Shown here piece by piece: positions 16,010-24,630 of a stretch of 39,739 bases of DNA. The notes below the pieces were generated by a model. That model had not been told where the DNA came from and searched no databases. It was given only the letters and a program-made list of their open reading frames with translations. The position numbers were made by a program, and so were the translations under genes. The stretch's first letter is position 1. The number at the start of each line of letters is the position of its first letter. Source of the DNA: Miniimonas arenae (GTDB lineage: Bacteria > Actinomycetota > Actinomycetes > Actinomycetales > Beutenbergiaceae); assembly GCF_006351005.1 (NCBI RefSeq), contig NZ_VENP01000029.1, positions 1 to 39,739 of the forward strand, in the 5' to 3' direction.

Positions 16010-16465
16010 ATGGCCAGCGCGTACGACCTCATCCACGCGATCACCCGCAACGACAAGGCGGCGTTCATCATCGCGATCGACCCGCGGGCGGCGGACGCCC
16101 TCATCCCGAAGCACGGCTTCGCGCAGCGTGCGGGCAGCAGGGTCGCCCTCAACCCGCAGCCGCTGCCGCCGGCGGAGCTGTCGCTCGGCGCGGCGCTGCT
16201 GTACGAGGTGACCCGGGCGGCGATCGCCGGCGCGGGCAGCGAGGACGCGGGTGCCGCGGCCAGGCTCGTCTCGTTCGAGATCGACGACTGGTGCGGCACC
16301 GGGTGGCCGCGCAAGTGGCCGAAGCCCAAGAGCAAGCTCGACGTGCTCGACGTCTTCCTCGGTGCCGCGATCGCCGCGGACGACCTCGCCGGCCGGTACG
16401 AGGGCTCGCTCGGCGAGGCGCTCGCGGGCGCCGCCAAGCAGCTCGCCGACCAGGCGATCGGCTGA
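16010..16465 (+). CDS. Uncharacterised protein with LNPQPLPP motif
   Basis: 151 aa, soluble, with no signal peptide. Residues 47-54 are LNPQPLPP, a proline motif that recurs in otherwise unrelated uncharacterised bacterial proteins. It is followed by a helical region (ELSLGAALLYEVTRAAIAG), a WCGTGWPRKWPKPKSK segment (residues about 94-109) with two Trp-Pro pairs, and a C-terminal helix. The AAAGGAG ribosome-binding site 6 nt before ATG 16010 is the strongest in the window and suggests high expression. It has its own leader with a hairpin and is followed 52 bp later by the SLC13 gene. No function is known for the motif. Confidence 0.8.
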   Translation: MASAYDLIHAITRNDKAAFIIAIDPRAADALIPKHGFAQRAGSRVALNPQPLPPAELSLGAALLYEVTRAAIAGAGSEDAGAAARLVSFEIDDWCGTGWPRKWPKPKSKLDVLDVFLGAAIAADDLAGRYEGSLGEALAGAAKQLADQAIG

Positions 16466-16517
16466 GCGGAGCGCGTTCGGCTGGCCCGGCGTCGGGCACT
16501 GGGCCACACTGGCCTGC

Positions 16518-18323
16518 GTGTCCGACGCCGCGGTCAGCCTGCTCGTGCTTGCCGTCTCGCTGGCGCTCTTCATCTGGAACAGGCTCCCGGTCGGTCTCGT
16601 CGCGATCATCACGGCGGTGCTGCTGTACCTCACGGGCCAGGTCACGGCCGGTGAGGCCGTCGCGGGGTTCGGCGACCCGGTCGTCGTCTTCATCGCGACC
16701 CTGTTCGTGGTCAGCGAGGGCCTGGACTCCTCCGGCGTGACGGCGTGGGCCGGCCAGCAGCTCGTCCGGCGCTCCGGCCGCTCGCACTCCCGCCTGCTGG
16801 TCGCCGCCATGGCGGTGACGGCGCTGCTCGCGGCCGTCGTGACGCCGAACGGCGCGGCCGCCGCCGTGCTGCCGGTCGTCGTCCTCGCGGCCCGCCGCGC
16901 CGGCCTGCTGCCCGCGCACCTGCTCATGCCGGTCGCGTTCGCCGCGAGCGCCGGGGCGCTGCTGCTGCTGTCGGGCAGCCCGGTGAACGTCATCGTCTCC
17001 GGGGAGCTGCGCGAGCTCACCGGTGAGCCGTTCGGGTACGCCGAGTTCGCCGTCGTCGGCCTTCCGCTCGTCCTCGTGACGATCGTGGTCGCGGTGCTCG
17101 GACGGCGCCTCGTCCCCGCGCGTCAGCCCGCCGAGGCGGTCCCCGACCTTTCCGACCACCCCGCCACGATCCTGGGCCACTATCGCCTGACCGAGGGCAC
17201 CTATCGCCTGCGCGTGCCGGTCGCCGGCGACGCGATCGGCTTCACCCCCCGCGGTCTCCTGCGCCTCGTCGAGGGCGCGTCCGGCGTTCGGCTCCTCGGG
17301 GTGCAGGGCGGCGACGCCTTCCCGACCAAGGAGCGCCGGACGCTGTACGCGGAGGACGTGCTCGTCGTCGCCGGCTCGCCCGACGGCGTGGCCGCCGTCG
17401 TGCGCGAGTGCGGTCTCGAGGTGGTGAGCCGGCCGAGCACGCGCGACCTCGCGACCCTGCACGGGCGCGACCACGGGCTCGCCGAGGTGGTCGTGCCGCC
17501 GCGGTCTCGGCTCGAGGGCGAGCTCATGTTTCCCGGCATCGTGCTCGGCGGCGTCGAGGTGCTGGCGGTGAGCCGCCTGGGGGAGGAGCTCGGCCTCGCG
17601 CGCACGGAGCTCGCCGTCGGCGACATGCTGCTCGTGCGCGGGCGCTGGGCGGACGTCGAGGCGCTCGCGGAGAACCCGGACCTGCTCGTCGTCGACGACC
17701 CCGAGGCGGTGCGTCGCCAGAGCGTGCCCCTGGGCGCGACGGCGTGGCGTGCGCTCGGCGCGCTCGCCGTCACCGTCGCGCTGCTCGCCAGCGGGTTCGC
17801 CACCCCGGCGATCGCGGGGCTCGTGGGTGCCGGTCTCATGGTCGCGCTGCGCGTGGTGACGCCGCAGCACGCCTACCGCGCGGTCTCGTGGCAGACCGTG
17901 GTCCTGATCGGCGGACTCATCCCGCTCTCGACGGCGATCGCGTCCTCCGGCGCCGCCGACCTCGTCGCGAAGGGTCTGCTGTCCCTGGTCTCGGGCGCGG
18001 ACGTGCGGGTGCTGCTCGCCGCGATCTTCGTGCTCACCCTCGTGCTCGGCCAGGTGGTGAGCAACGCGGCCACCGTGCTCATCGTGGTGCCGATCGCGGT
18101 GGCCGTCGCGAGCGACGCCGGGATCTCCCTGGCGCCGGTGCTCATGCTCGTCGCGGTGGCAGGCGCGACGTCGTTCCTCACCCCGATCGCGACGCCCGCC
18201 AACCTCATCGTGATGGGCCCCGCGGGGTACCGGTTCGCGGACTACTGGCGACTCGGGCTGGCGCTCTCGGTGGCGTGGTTCGTCGTCGCGATCGTGCTGA
18301 TCCCGATCGTCTGGGTGCCGTAG
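16518..18323 (+). CDS. SLC13-family permease with TrkA-C domains
   Basis: 601 aa. The N-terminal half has five to six hydrophobic segments with TPNGAAAAVLPVVVLAARRAG and SGSPVNVIVSG. Two soluble TrkA-C-like domains follow (residues about 205-290 and 300-385). The C-terminal half repeats the transporter fold with VSNAATVLIVVPIAVAVA and SFLTPIATPANLIVMGPAGYRFADYWRLG, a signature of the DASS/SLC13 group (dicarboxylate, sulfate or citrate transporters). Substrate not determinable. GTG 16518 is preceded 7 nt upstream by CACACT, a weak match to the -10 pattern; no Shine-Dalgarno site is visible. Upstream in-frame codons would run back into the LNPQPLPP gene. Confidence 0.9.
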   Translation: MSDAAVSLLVLAVSLALFIWNRLPVGLVAIITAVLLYLTGQVTAGEAVAGFGDPVVVFIATLFVVSEGLDSSGVTAWAGQQLVRRSGRSHSRLLVAAMAVTALLAAVVTPNGAAAAVLPVVVLAARRAGLLPAHLLMPVAFAASAGALLLLSGSPVNVIVSGELRELTGEPFGYAEFAVVGLPLVLVTIVVAVLGRRLVPARQPAEAVPDLSDHPATILGHYRLTEGTYRLRVPVAGDAIGFTPRGLLRLVEGASGVRLLGVQGGDAFPTKERRTLYAEDVLVVAGSPDGVAAVVRECGLEVVSRPSTRDLATLHGRDHGLAEVVVPPRSRLEGELMFPGIVLGGVEVLAVSRLGEELGLARTELAVGDMLLVRGRWADVEALAENPDLLVVDDPEAVRRQSVPLGATAWRALGALAVTVALLASGFATPAIAGLVGAGLMVALRVVTPQHAYRAVSWQTVVLIGGLIPLSTAIASSGAADLVAKGLLSLVSGADVRVLLAAIFVLTLVLGQVVSNAATVLIVVPIAVAVASDAGISLAPVLMLVAVAGATSFLTPIATPANLIVMGPAGYRFADYWRLGLALSVAWFVVAIVLIPIVWVP

Positions 18324-18356
18324 GCCGTCTCGCTCCCGCTCCGCGCCGCGCGAACG

Positions 18357-18362
18357 TACGAT
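18357..18362 (+). promoter_or_regulatory. Possible -10 box TACGAT of the molybdopterin oxidoreductase gene
   Basis: TANNNT hexamer 37 nt upstream of ATG 18400. In contrast to the leaderless genes, GGGAG at 18388-18392 provides a ribosome-binding site. No clear -35 box is seen. Confidence 0.35.
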
Positions 18363-18399
18363 CGACGCAGCACGGGACCCCGACGACGGGAGCTGGACG

Positions 18400-20787
18400 A
18401 TGACGCCACCGAGCGAGCGCGGCACCGACCCGGCCCTGCGCGGCCACGCCGACCGCGTCGAGCAGAACATCGACGACGCCGACGTCACCGGCCTGCGCGT
18501 CAGCGACCCGGCGACGCACGCGGCGGGCCTGCCCGGCGTCGGGCACGCGATGCAGATCGCGCTCACCCAGATGGGGCCGGTCCGCACGGGCCGCACGCTC
18601 CTGCGCATCAACCAGACGCACGGCTTCGACTGCCCGGGCTGCGCGTGGCCCGAGGCCCGCCACCGCGGTCCGGTGGAGTTCTGCGAGAACGGGGCCAAGG
18701 CCGTCGCGGAGGAGGCCACCCGACGTCGCGTGACCCCGGAGTTCTTCGCGCGGCACTCGATCGCGGAGCTCGCCACCTGGGACGACTACGCGCTGGGCCA
18801 GCAGGGCCGACTCGTGCACCCGATGGTGCTCGAGGAGGGCGAGGAGCACTACCGCCCGATCAGCTGGGGGCGCGCGCTCGACCTGATCGCGGAGGAGCTC
18901 CGGGGACTGGACTCACCGGACGAAGCCATCTTCTACACCTCGGGCCGCACGTCCAACGAGGCGGCGTTCGCCTACCAGCTCCTCGTCCGCGGCTTCGGCA
19001 CGAACAACCTGCCGGACTGCTCGAACATGTGCCACGAGTCCAGCGGTGCCGCGCTGACGGACACGATCGGCATCGGCAAGGGCAGCGTCCACCTCTCCGA
19101 CATCGCCGAGGCTGACCTCATCCTCATCGCCGGGCAGAACCCCGGCACCAACCACCCGCGCATGCTCATCGCGCTCGAGGCCGCGAAGAAGGCCGGCGCG
19201 TCGATCGTGGCGATCAACCCGCTGCGCGAGGCCGGCCTCCTGCACTTCGACAACCCGCAGGAGCCCGCGGGCCTCGTGGGCCGGGGCACCGACCTCGCCG
19301 ACGACTACCTGCAGATCCGCCTCGGCGGCGACCAGGCGCTCTTCCAGGCGCTCGGCGCGCTGCTCCTGCGGGCGCACGCCGAGCGCACAGCGCGCGGGGA
19401 GCCCGGCGTGCTCGACGAGGAGTTCCTCGCCACGCGCACCGAGGGGTTCGAGGAGTACGCGGGCCACCTCGCCGCGCTCGACTGGGGCGAGGTCGCGACC
19501 GCGACGGGACTGGAACGCGCGCAGATCGAGGCGCTCGCGGACCGCCTGATCGCCTCGCGCGCCACGATCGTGTGCTGGGCGATGGGCCTCACGCAGCACA
19601 AGCACGCGGTGCGCACGCTCAAGGACATCGTCAACGTGCTGCTCCTGCAGGGCAACATCGGCCGCCGCGGCGCGGGCGTGTGCCCCGTCCGCGGCCACTC
19701 CAACGTGCAGGGCGACCGCACGATGGGCATCTTCGAGCGGATGCCCGGGCGCTTCCACGACGCGCTCGACGCCGAGTTCGCCTTCACCTCCCCGCGCCTG
19801 TTCGGCTTCGACACGGTCGCCGCGATCGAGGCGATGCGCGACGGTCGCGCCCACGTCTTCCTCGGCCTCGGCGGCAACTTCCTGCGCGCCACCCCCGACT
19901 CCGCCGTCACCGAGGACGCGCTGCGCAACACCCGGCTCTCGGTCCAGATCTCCACGAAGCTCAACCGGTCGCACGTCGTGACAGGCCGCCGCGCGCTCAT
20001 CCTCCCGACGCTGGGCCGCACCGAGCGCGACGAGCGCGGCACCGGACCGCAGCGCGTGAGCGTCGAGGACTCGATGAGCGCGGTGCACGCCTCGACCGGC
20101 CGGCTCGAGCCGGCCAGCCGCTACCTGCGCAGCGAGGTCGCGATCGTCTGCGGCCTCGCCCGCCGCCTGCTCACGGACGACGGCGGAGCTCCCCTTCGAG
20201 GCGCCCCGCACGTGGACTGGGACGCCTGGGCGGAGGACTACCGCCTCATCCGCGCGTCGATCGAGCGCGTCGTGCCCGGGTTCGACGACTACGAGTCACG
20301 GCTGGACCAGCCCGGCGGGTTCGTCCTGCCGCACCCGCCGCGCGACACCCGCACCTTCGCCACGCCCACGGGACGCGCCCTGCTCACGGTGAACCCGCTG
20401 GAGTACCCCGAGGTGCCCGACGGCGCGCTGCTCCTGCAGACCATCCGCACCCACGATCAGTTCAACACCACGATCTACGGCCCGGACGACCGCTACCGCG
20501 GCATCCGCGGCGGCCGGCGCGTCGTGCTCGTCAACCCGGCCGACCTCGCCGAGCGCGGGATGTCCGACGGCGAGCTCGTCGACCTCGTCGGCGTGCACCC
20601 CGACGGGCGCGAGCGTCGTGCGGAGGCGTTCCGCGCCGTCGCGTACGACACCCCGCGCGGGTGCGCGGCGTCGTACTTCCCCGAGACCAACGTGCTGGTC
20701 CCGCTCGACTCCTACGCGGACGTCTCGCGTACGCCGACCTCGAAGTCGGTGGTCATCCGGCTCGAGCCCGCGCGCACGGCGTCCTGA
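18400..20787 (+). CDS. FdhF/YdeP-family molybdopterin oxidoreductase
   Basis: 795 aa, the normal length for YdeP-type proteins. GFDCPGCAWPE gives Cys78 and Cys81 and FCENGAK gives Cys95, the reduced iron-sulfur motif of this group. SNMCHESSG places Cys211 as probable molybdenum ligand; it is Cys rather than selenocysteine. GQNPGTNHPRML, QGNIGRRGAGVCPVRGHSNVQGDRTMG and the C-terminal QFNTTIYGPDDRYRGI are typical of the family. E. coli YdeP contributes to acid resistance; the electron donor and substrate are unknown. The gene is monocistronic, with no fdhD or cofactor gene adjacent. GGGAG precedes ATG 18400. The convergent hpxO gene ends 16 bp away. Confidence 0.92.
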   Translation: MTPPSERGTDPALRGHADRVEQNIDDADVTGLRVSDPATHAAGLPGVGHAMQIALTQMGPVRTGRTLLRINQTHGFDCPGCAWPEARHRGPVEFCENGAKAVAEEATRRRVTPEFFARHSIAELATWDDYALGQQGRLVHPMVLEEGEEHYRPISWGRALDLIAEELRGLDSPDEAIFYTSGRTSNEAAFAYQLLVRGFGTNNLPDCSNMCHESSGAALTDTIGIGKGSVHLSDIAEADLILIAGQNPGTNHPRMLIALEAAKKAGASIVAINPLREAGLLHFDNPQEPAGLVGRGTDLADDYLQIRLGGDQALFQALGALLLRAHAERTARGEPGVLDEEFLATRTEGFEEYAGHLAALDWGEVATATGLERAQIEALADRLIASRATIVCWAMGLTQHKHAVRTLKDIVNVLLLQGNIGRRGAGVCPVRGHSNVQGDRTMGIFERMPGRFHDALDAEFAFTSPRLFGFDTVAAIEAMRDGRAHVFLGLGGNFLRATPDSAVTEDALRNTRLSVQISTKLNRSHVVTGRRALILPTLGRTERDERGTGPQRVSVEDSMSAVHASTGRLEPASRYLRSEVAIVCGLARRLLTDDGGAPLRGAPHVDWDAWAEDYRLIRASIERVVPGFDDYESRLDQPGGFVLPHPPRDTRTFATPTGRALLTVNPLEYPEVPDGALLLQTIRTHDQFNTTIYGPDDRYRGIRGGRRVVLVNPADLAERGMSDGELVDLVGVHPDGRERRAEAFRAVAYDTPRGCAASYFPETNVLVPLDSYADVSRTPTSKSVVIRLEPARTAS

Positions 20788-20803
20788 GTCGTCAGGTGGG
20801 CCG

Positions 20804-21961
20804 TCAGCCGAACGGCCCGCCGACGATGTTCTTCTCGATGCCGCGGATGATGTCCGTGCCGTCGGAGGCGCGCAGCTCGGAGTACCACGCGGCCGTCGCG
20901 TCGGGGTCCTTGCCGTGCGTGACGTCGCACCGACCCCGCGCGCGGAGCACGAGCTCGGCCGTGCGGGGTGCCCGGCGCGCCTCGTAGCGCCGCAGCGCGT
21001 CCTCGACGCCGAGCGTGTTCGTGGCGAGCTGCCACGAGAGCTCGACCGCGTCCTCGAAGGCGGCGCAGCCGCCCTGGCCGATGTCCGGCGTCGTGGAGTG
21101 CCCGGCGTCGCCGAGCAGCGCCACGCGGCCCTTGGTCCACGTGAAGAACGGCTCGATGTCGTGGATCTCGACGCGGTTGGTGCGCTCGACGTCGATCGCG
21201 GCCATGAGTGCTTGGACCGGCGGCGCCCAGCCGGCGAAGTAGCCGGTGAGCTCCTCACGCAGCGTGGCGCGCTCGGACGGCAGCCCGACGGGCAGCACGA
21301 CGTCGAGGAAGAAGTAGAACCGCTCGTCCGCCACGGGCATGACCGAGACCCGCATGCCGTTGCCCACCCACTGCGACCACTGGTCGGCCGGCCCGATCTC
21401 GGGCAGCGCGGGAACGAGGCCGTTGTAGTTGACGTAACCGGAGTAGCGCCGCGTCGTCGGACCGCCGAGGACGTACTGGCGGATCTTCGAGTGCGCGCCG
21501 TCGGCCCCGATGAGGAGGTCGCCGTGCACCTCGGTGCCGTCGGCGAGGTGGGCGGTCACGCCGTCGTCGTCCTGGGTCACGTCGACGACCTCAGTGCCGA
21601 GGCGGATCGAGTCGGCGCCGACGGCGTCCATCAGCATGCGCTGCAGGTCACCGCGCGCGACGGGGTAGGGCCGCTGCCCGACGTGCTCGACGAGCGGGGC
21701 GAGCGAGAACTGCGTCATCGTCGCGCCGGTGAACGCGTCGTAGTAGGCCATCGACGCCATGTCACCGCCGAGCTTCGCGACCTGCTCGCCCACCCCGAGG
21801 TAGTTGAGGCACTTCACGCCGTTGGACCAGATCGAGATCGCCGCCCCGACGGGACGGACCTCGCGCACGCGCTCGAGGATCTCCACGTCCCAGCCGATCT
21901 TGCGCAGTCCGAGGGCCGCGGACGTGCCGCCCATCCCCGCGCCCACCACGATCGCCTTCAT
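20804..21961 (-). CDS. hpxO: FAD-dependent urate hydroxylase HpxO
   Basis: 385 aa. It aligns from end to end with Klebsiella HpxO as I know it. Dinucleotide motif VVGAGMGG at 5-12, VGAAISIWSNGVKCLNYLG at 38-56, GDAGHSTTPDIGQGG for FAD, and a C-terminus ending in a GGPFG-like tail. The substrate-binding Arg204 and Tyr216 of the Klebsiella enzyme are at exactly the same positions here. It oxidises urate to 5-hydroxyisourate with NADH and oxygen, replacing uricase. No other purine-catabolism gene (hydroxyisourate hydrolase, decarboxylase, allantoinase) is nearby, so the rest of the pathway must be elsewhere. GAGG lies before ATG 21961. TAATTT (minus strand, about 22024-22029) is a possible -10 box. 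Confidence 0.95.
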   Translation of the reverse strand: MKAIVVGAGMGGTSAALGLRKIGWDVEILERVREVRPVGAAISIWSNGVKCLNYLGVGEQVAKLGGDMASMAYYDAFTGATMTQFSLAPLVEHVGQRPYPVARGDLQRMLMDAVGADSIRLGTEVVDVTQDDDGVTAHLADGTEVHGDLLIGADGAHSKIRQYVLGGPTTRRYSGYVNYNGLVPALPEIGPADQWSQWVGNGMRVSVMPVADERFYFFLDVVLPVGLPSERATLREELTGYFAGWAPPVQALMAAIDVERTNRVEIHDIEPFFTWTKGRVALLGDAGHSTTPDIGQGGCAAFEDAVELSWQLATNTLGVEDALRRYEARRAPRTAELVLRARGRCDVTHGKDPDATAAWYSELRASDGTDIIRGIEKNIVGGPFG

Positions 21962-22066
21962 GCCGCCTCTTCTCGCGCATCGCCGTCCGTTCGGCTCGAC
22001 GCTAGGAGTGGCGTGTTGCCGCGAAATTACCCCCGTGCGTCGGGCAGCGAACAGCCGGCGGGCGGC

Positions 22067-22098
22067 GCGTCAGGCGGGCGGTGCGTCAGGCGGGCGGT
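22067..22098. repeat. 16-bp tandem duplication over the acyltransferase stop codon
   Basis: GCGTCAGGCGGGCGGT occurs at 22067-22082 and 22083-22098. The TGA stop of the minus-strand acyltransferase gene (22086-22088) lies in the second copy. See the similar duplications at 22673, 24248, 24631 and 34995. Confidence 0.85.
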
Positions 22099-22667
22099 GC
22101 GTCCTCGGAGTCGAGCCGCGGCTCGGTCCGGCGTTCGGGCCGGAGCCCGGACTTGTCGGCGTAGAACGCGCGGATCACGTCCATGTCGGCGCGGACGTCA
22201 CCCGTGAGCGTGATCGTCGGGCCCAGGCCCGCGGTCATCGTGGTGCGGTCCACGTAGCCGAGGGTGACCGGGAGGTCCGCCTCGCGTGCGATCCGGTAGA
22301 ACCCCGACTTCCACCGCGTGACCCCGCCGCGGGTGCCCTCGGGCGTCACCACCAGCGAGAACGGCGCCTCGGCCTGGGCGACGAGGATCTCCGCGACGAC
22401 CCGGCCCGGGTTCGTCCGGTCCACCGGGACGCCGCCGAGCGCCCGCATGACCGGCCCGCGCCAGCCGCGGAACAGCGTGTGCTTGCCGAGCCAGCGGAAC
22501 GGGATCTCCGCCTCCCACGCGATCGCCAGCATGAGGACGAAGTCCCAGTTCGACGTGTGGGGAGCGCCGATGAGGATGCGAGGCACGGTCGGGGCCGGCT
22601 GCGGATCGGAGCGGAGCGTCCAGCGGGACAGGCGCCAGTACAGGCGGGCGAGGCGTCGGCGCAGCAC
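22086..22667 (-). CDS. 1-acyl-sn-glycerol-3-phosphate acyltransferase-like protein (PlsC family)
   Basis: 193 aa. APHTSNWDF gives the HX4D catalytic motif (His36 and Asp41 region) and TPEGTRGG is the acceptor-binding motif of the family. It lacks the long N-terminal membrane anchor of classical PlsC and so resembles the short acyltransferases of the YihG/GPAT-like branch. Its acyl donor and acceptor are not predictable. The start is GTG 22667, 6 nt after a TAGGCT -10 box (22674-22679), so it appears leaderless. Its promoter abuts the 3' end of the lipoprotein gene upstream. A tandem duplication covers its stop codon. Confidence 0.85.
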   Translation of the reverse strand: MLRRRLARLYWRLSRWTLRSDPQPAPTVPRILIGAPHTSNWDFVLMLAIAWEAEIPFRWLGKHTLFRGWRGPVMRALGGVPVDRTNPGRVVAEILVAQAEAPFSLVVTPEGTRGGVTRWKSGFYRIAREADLPVTLGYVDRTTMTAGLGPTITLTGDVRADMDVIRAFYADKSGLRPERRTEPRLDSEDAPPA

Positions 22668-22672
22668 CCGGT

Positions 22673-22694
22673 CAGCCTACGGGCAGCCTACGGG
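22673..22694 (-). promoter_or_regulatory. Duplicated -10 element between lipoprotein and acyltransferase genes
   Basis: The 11-bp unit CAGCCTACGGG is present twice (22673-22683 and 22684-22694). On the minus strand each copy contains TAGGCT. The proximal one (22674-22679) sits 6 nt before GTG 22667 and is the likely -10 box. The distal one contains the TAG stop of the lipoprotein gene. Confidence 0.55.
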
Positions 22695-23542
22695 CGCGGC
22701 GCGAGCGTCCAGGACCCGTTCGTCGTGATCGCCACGACGCCGGGCAGCGGGAGGTCGACCGACTCCGTGAACGCCTCGGTGTCGCCGAGCAGTCGGCTGT
22801 CGGGTCCGCTGTCGGTGCTGGCCACGTCCGAGTACGCCCGGATGGACACCGAGTCGCCCTCGCCTACAGGGGTGTAGCTGACGTCGAAGCCGGAGCCCGC
22901 CTCGGACAGGTACAGCACGGCCGACCCGGTGCCGGACTGCGGCCCGGTGATCGGCGGAAGCTCGTTCCAGCTCGCCAGGGTGAGCGTCCACGGCCCCTCC
23001 GCGACGACCCACACGTCCCGGTCGGCCGCCGTGCTCGTCATGATGTCGAGCAGGTAGGTGCCGGTGAAGGGCGCGGGCCCCTCGCCCCACGGGTCACCGC
23101 CGCGGTCGGAGGCCGAGATCACCACCTCGCCCGTGCACGCGGAGCAGTCCAGCGCCGCGGTGACGGCGATCGCGCCCTGCCGCGAGTAGGTCACCGTTGC
23201 GGGGCCCGATCCGCTGACGATGGCGGGCGCGCCGTCGGCCACGGGGCCTGCGGCCAGGACGGTGGCCGGCGCCGTGAGCTCCGGGCTCTCCGTCGCCTCG
23301 TCCTCGGTCGGCTCCTCGGTCACCTCCTGCGTCGCGTCCGCGGTCGCGTCCGCGGTCGCGTCGGACGCTGCGGACGCCGGGACGCGAGCCGCCGCCGTCG
23401 CGGACGCCCCGCCGTCGGCGTCGTCGTCGCCCGAGCCGCCGCACGCCGTCGTGAGTGCGAGAAGCCCGACGGCGAGCACGCCGACGGCGAGTCGGCGCAC
23501 GGTGCGTGGGGCGTCGGCAGCGAGGGCGCGAGTGGTCGTCAT
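22688..23542 (-). CDS. Secreted lipoprotein, unknown function
   Basis: 284 aa. Arg-rich N-terminus, hydrophobic segment AVGVLAVGLLALTTAC and lipidation cysteine Cys34, followed by a GGSGDDD tether. Residues about 45-95 are a Thr/Glu/Ala-rich spacer containing tandem DATA units encoded by a repeated 12-bp sequence (about 23333-23362). The C-terminal 190 residues alternate beta-strands (VTYSRQGAIAVTA, GPWTLTLASW, GSWTLAPRP) with a CSAC pair, giving a beta-sandwich-like extracellular domain with two similar GPWTL/GSWTL strands. Ligand unknown. CACACT 6 nt before ATG 23542 could be a weak -10 box. It precedes the acyltransferase gene on the same strand. Confidence 0.8.
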   Translation of the reverse strand: MTTTRALAADAPRTVRRLAVGVLAVGLLALTTACGGSGDDDADGGASATAAARVPASAASDATADATADATQEVTEEPTEDEATESPELTAPATVLAAGPVADGAPAIVSGSGPATVTYSRQGAIAVTAALDCSACTGEVVISASDRGGDPWGEGPAPFTGTYLLDIMTSTAADRDVWVVAEGPWTLTLASWNELPPITGPQSGTGSAVLYLSEAGSGFDVSYTPVGEGDSVSIRAYSDVASTDSGPDSRLLGDTEAFTESVDLPLPGVVAITTNGSWTLAPRP

Positions 23543-23583
23543 CGCTCGAGTGTGACAGTCGGGCGCGCCGAAGCCGGTCGCCG

Positions 23584-23589
23584 TAGGGT
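23584..23589 (+). promoter_or_regulatory. -10 box TAGGGT of the DUF4203 gene
   Basis: TANNNT hexamer, 7 nt before GTG 23597. It overlaps the alternative start GTG 23588 and argues against that one. Confidence 0.45.
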
Positions 23590-23596
23590 GAGCGCC

Positions 23597-24244
23597 GTGA
23601 GCGAGATCTGGGTGGTCGGGATCCTGAGCGTGCTGGTCGGGCTGTTCATGTGCTTCCGCGGCTACGTCGCGCTGCGGGTGGTGATCGCCGTCGTCGGCGC
23701 GTTCGCCGGGTTCCTGCTCGGTGCCGCGATCGTGGCGGAGGTGACGCCCGACGGCTTCCTCGGCACCACGCTCGCCTGGATCGGCGCGATCGTGGGCGCG
23801 CTGCTGCTCGGGGGGCTCGCGTACGCGTTCTACCAGGTCGCGGTGGTGCTCGGGATGGCGTCGATCGGGTTCGCGATCGGGTCGGGGCTCTCGGCCGCGC
23901 TCGGCGTCCGGCCCGACTGGCTGGTCTGGGTGATCGGCGCCGTCGCCGCCGCGCTGCTCGTCGTGGTGTCGCTGGCGACCGACCTGCCGGCCTTCCTGCT
24001 CGTCTGGCTCACCGCGTTCGGCGGCGCCAACACCGCGGTGACCGGTGTGATGCTGCTTGTCGGGGTGGTCACGCTGGACGACGTGACCTCGGGGGCGCTC
24101 CCGGACGACCTCGGCTGGTGGTGGGCGGTGGGCGCGCTCGTGCTCGGCGTCGTCGGCGTGGTGGTGCAGTGGCGCGCGCTGACGGCGTCCCGGCAGGCGA
24201 TGCGCGAGGCCTGGGCCGGCCGGACCCCGGCTGGCCGGCGTTAG
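23597..24244 (+). CDS. DUF4203-type integral membrane protein
   Basis: 215 aa, seven predicted hydrophobic segments and almost no loops, like the TMEM198/TM7SF3-type DUF4203 proteins. Glycine-rich FAGFLLGAAIVA and GGLAYAFYQVAVVLGMA are typical. A short basic C-terminal tail follows (RQAMREAWAGRTPAGRR). Function unknown. GTG 23597 is chosen over the in-frame GTG 23588 because TAGGGT lies 7 nt before it and no Shine-Dalgarno site is present. The gene is divergent from the lipoprotein gene and convergent with a PLDc_N-like gene. Confidence 0.8.
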   Translation: MSEIWVVGILSVLVGLFMCFRGYVALRVVIAVVGAFAGFLLGAAIVAEVTPDGFLGTTLAWIGAIVGALLLGGLAYAFYQVAVVLGMASIGFAIGSGLSAALGVRPDWLVWVIGAVAAALLVVVSLATDLPAFLLVWLTAFGGANTAVTGVMLLVGVVTLDDVTSGALPDDLGWWWAVGALVLGVVGVVVQWRALTASRQAMREAWAGRTPAGRR

Positions 24245-24247
24245 CGC

Positions 24248-24275
24248 TCAGCGCTCGAAGCGTTCAGCGCTCGAA
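24248..24275. repeat. Tandem duplication over the PLDc_N-like gene stop codon
   Basis: TCAGCGCTCGAA occurs at 24248-24259 and 24264-24275 (16-bp period). The TGA stop of the minus-strand gene is 24264-24266, in the second copy. Confidence 0.8.
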
Positions 24276-24536
24276 CGAGAGCGGCTTCGCGTCCTCGGTG
24301 CGACCGGCGAACAGGTAGGCGATCGGCCCCGCCCAGTTGATGAGGAGCGCGAGGCCCCACGGCAGCTTCGGCCCCATGACCTCGGCGGCCGGGCGACGGA
24401 TGAGGTCCTGCCACGCGTACGCGTGGAGGAGGACCTGGCCGGTCCCGAGGACGACGACCGCGACCCGGCTCGGCGTGCTCATCTCCGACCACTTCTTGTG
24501 ATGTCCGTGCCCGCGGTGTCCCGATTCGTGTCCCAT
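24264..24536 (-). CDS. Small PLDc_N-like membrane protein
   Basis: 90 aa. A His-rich N-terminus (GHESGHRGHGHHKKW) is followed by two hydrophobic segments. The second, WGLALLINWAGPIAYLFAGRTE, matches the phospholipase D nuclease N-terminal domain (PLDc_N), which often stands alone in actinobacteria with no nuclease part. ATG 24536 is the only sensible start; upstream sequence in frame is Arg-rich non-coding. The histidine cluster could bind metal, which is speculative. Confidence 0.75.
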   Translation of the reverse strand: MGHESGHRGHGHHKKWSEMSTPSRVAVVVLGTGQVLLHAYAWQDLIRRPAAEVMGPKLPWGLALLINWAGPIAYLFAGRTEDAKPLSFER

Positions 24537-24600
24537 GGCTCCATTGTGCGCTCCCCGCTGCCCGGCCGCGCCCTCCGGGTTCGTGGCCCGGACATGCCGA

Positions 24601-24627
24601 CGGCCGGGGACCCGAGGTCCCCGGCCG
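24601..24627 (-). terminator. Strong hairpin terminator after the HesB-like gene
   Basis: Perfect 12-bp stem CGGCCGGGGACC with its complement around a CGA loop, 28 nt past the TGA of the minus-strand gene ending at 24656. No U tract follows. Confidence 0.65.
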
Positions 24628-24630
24628 CCG

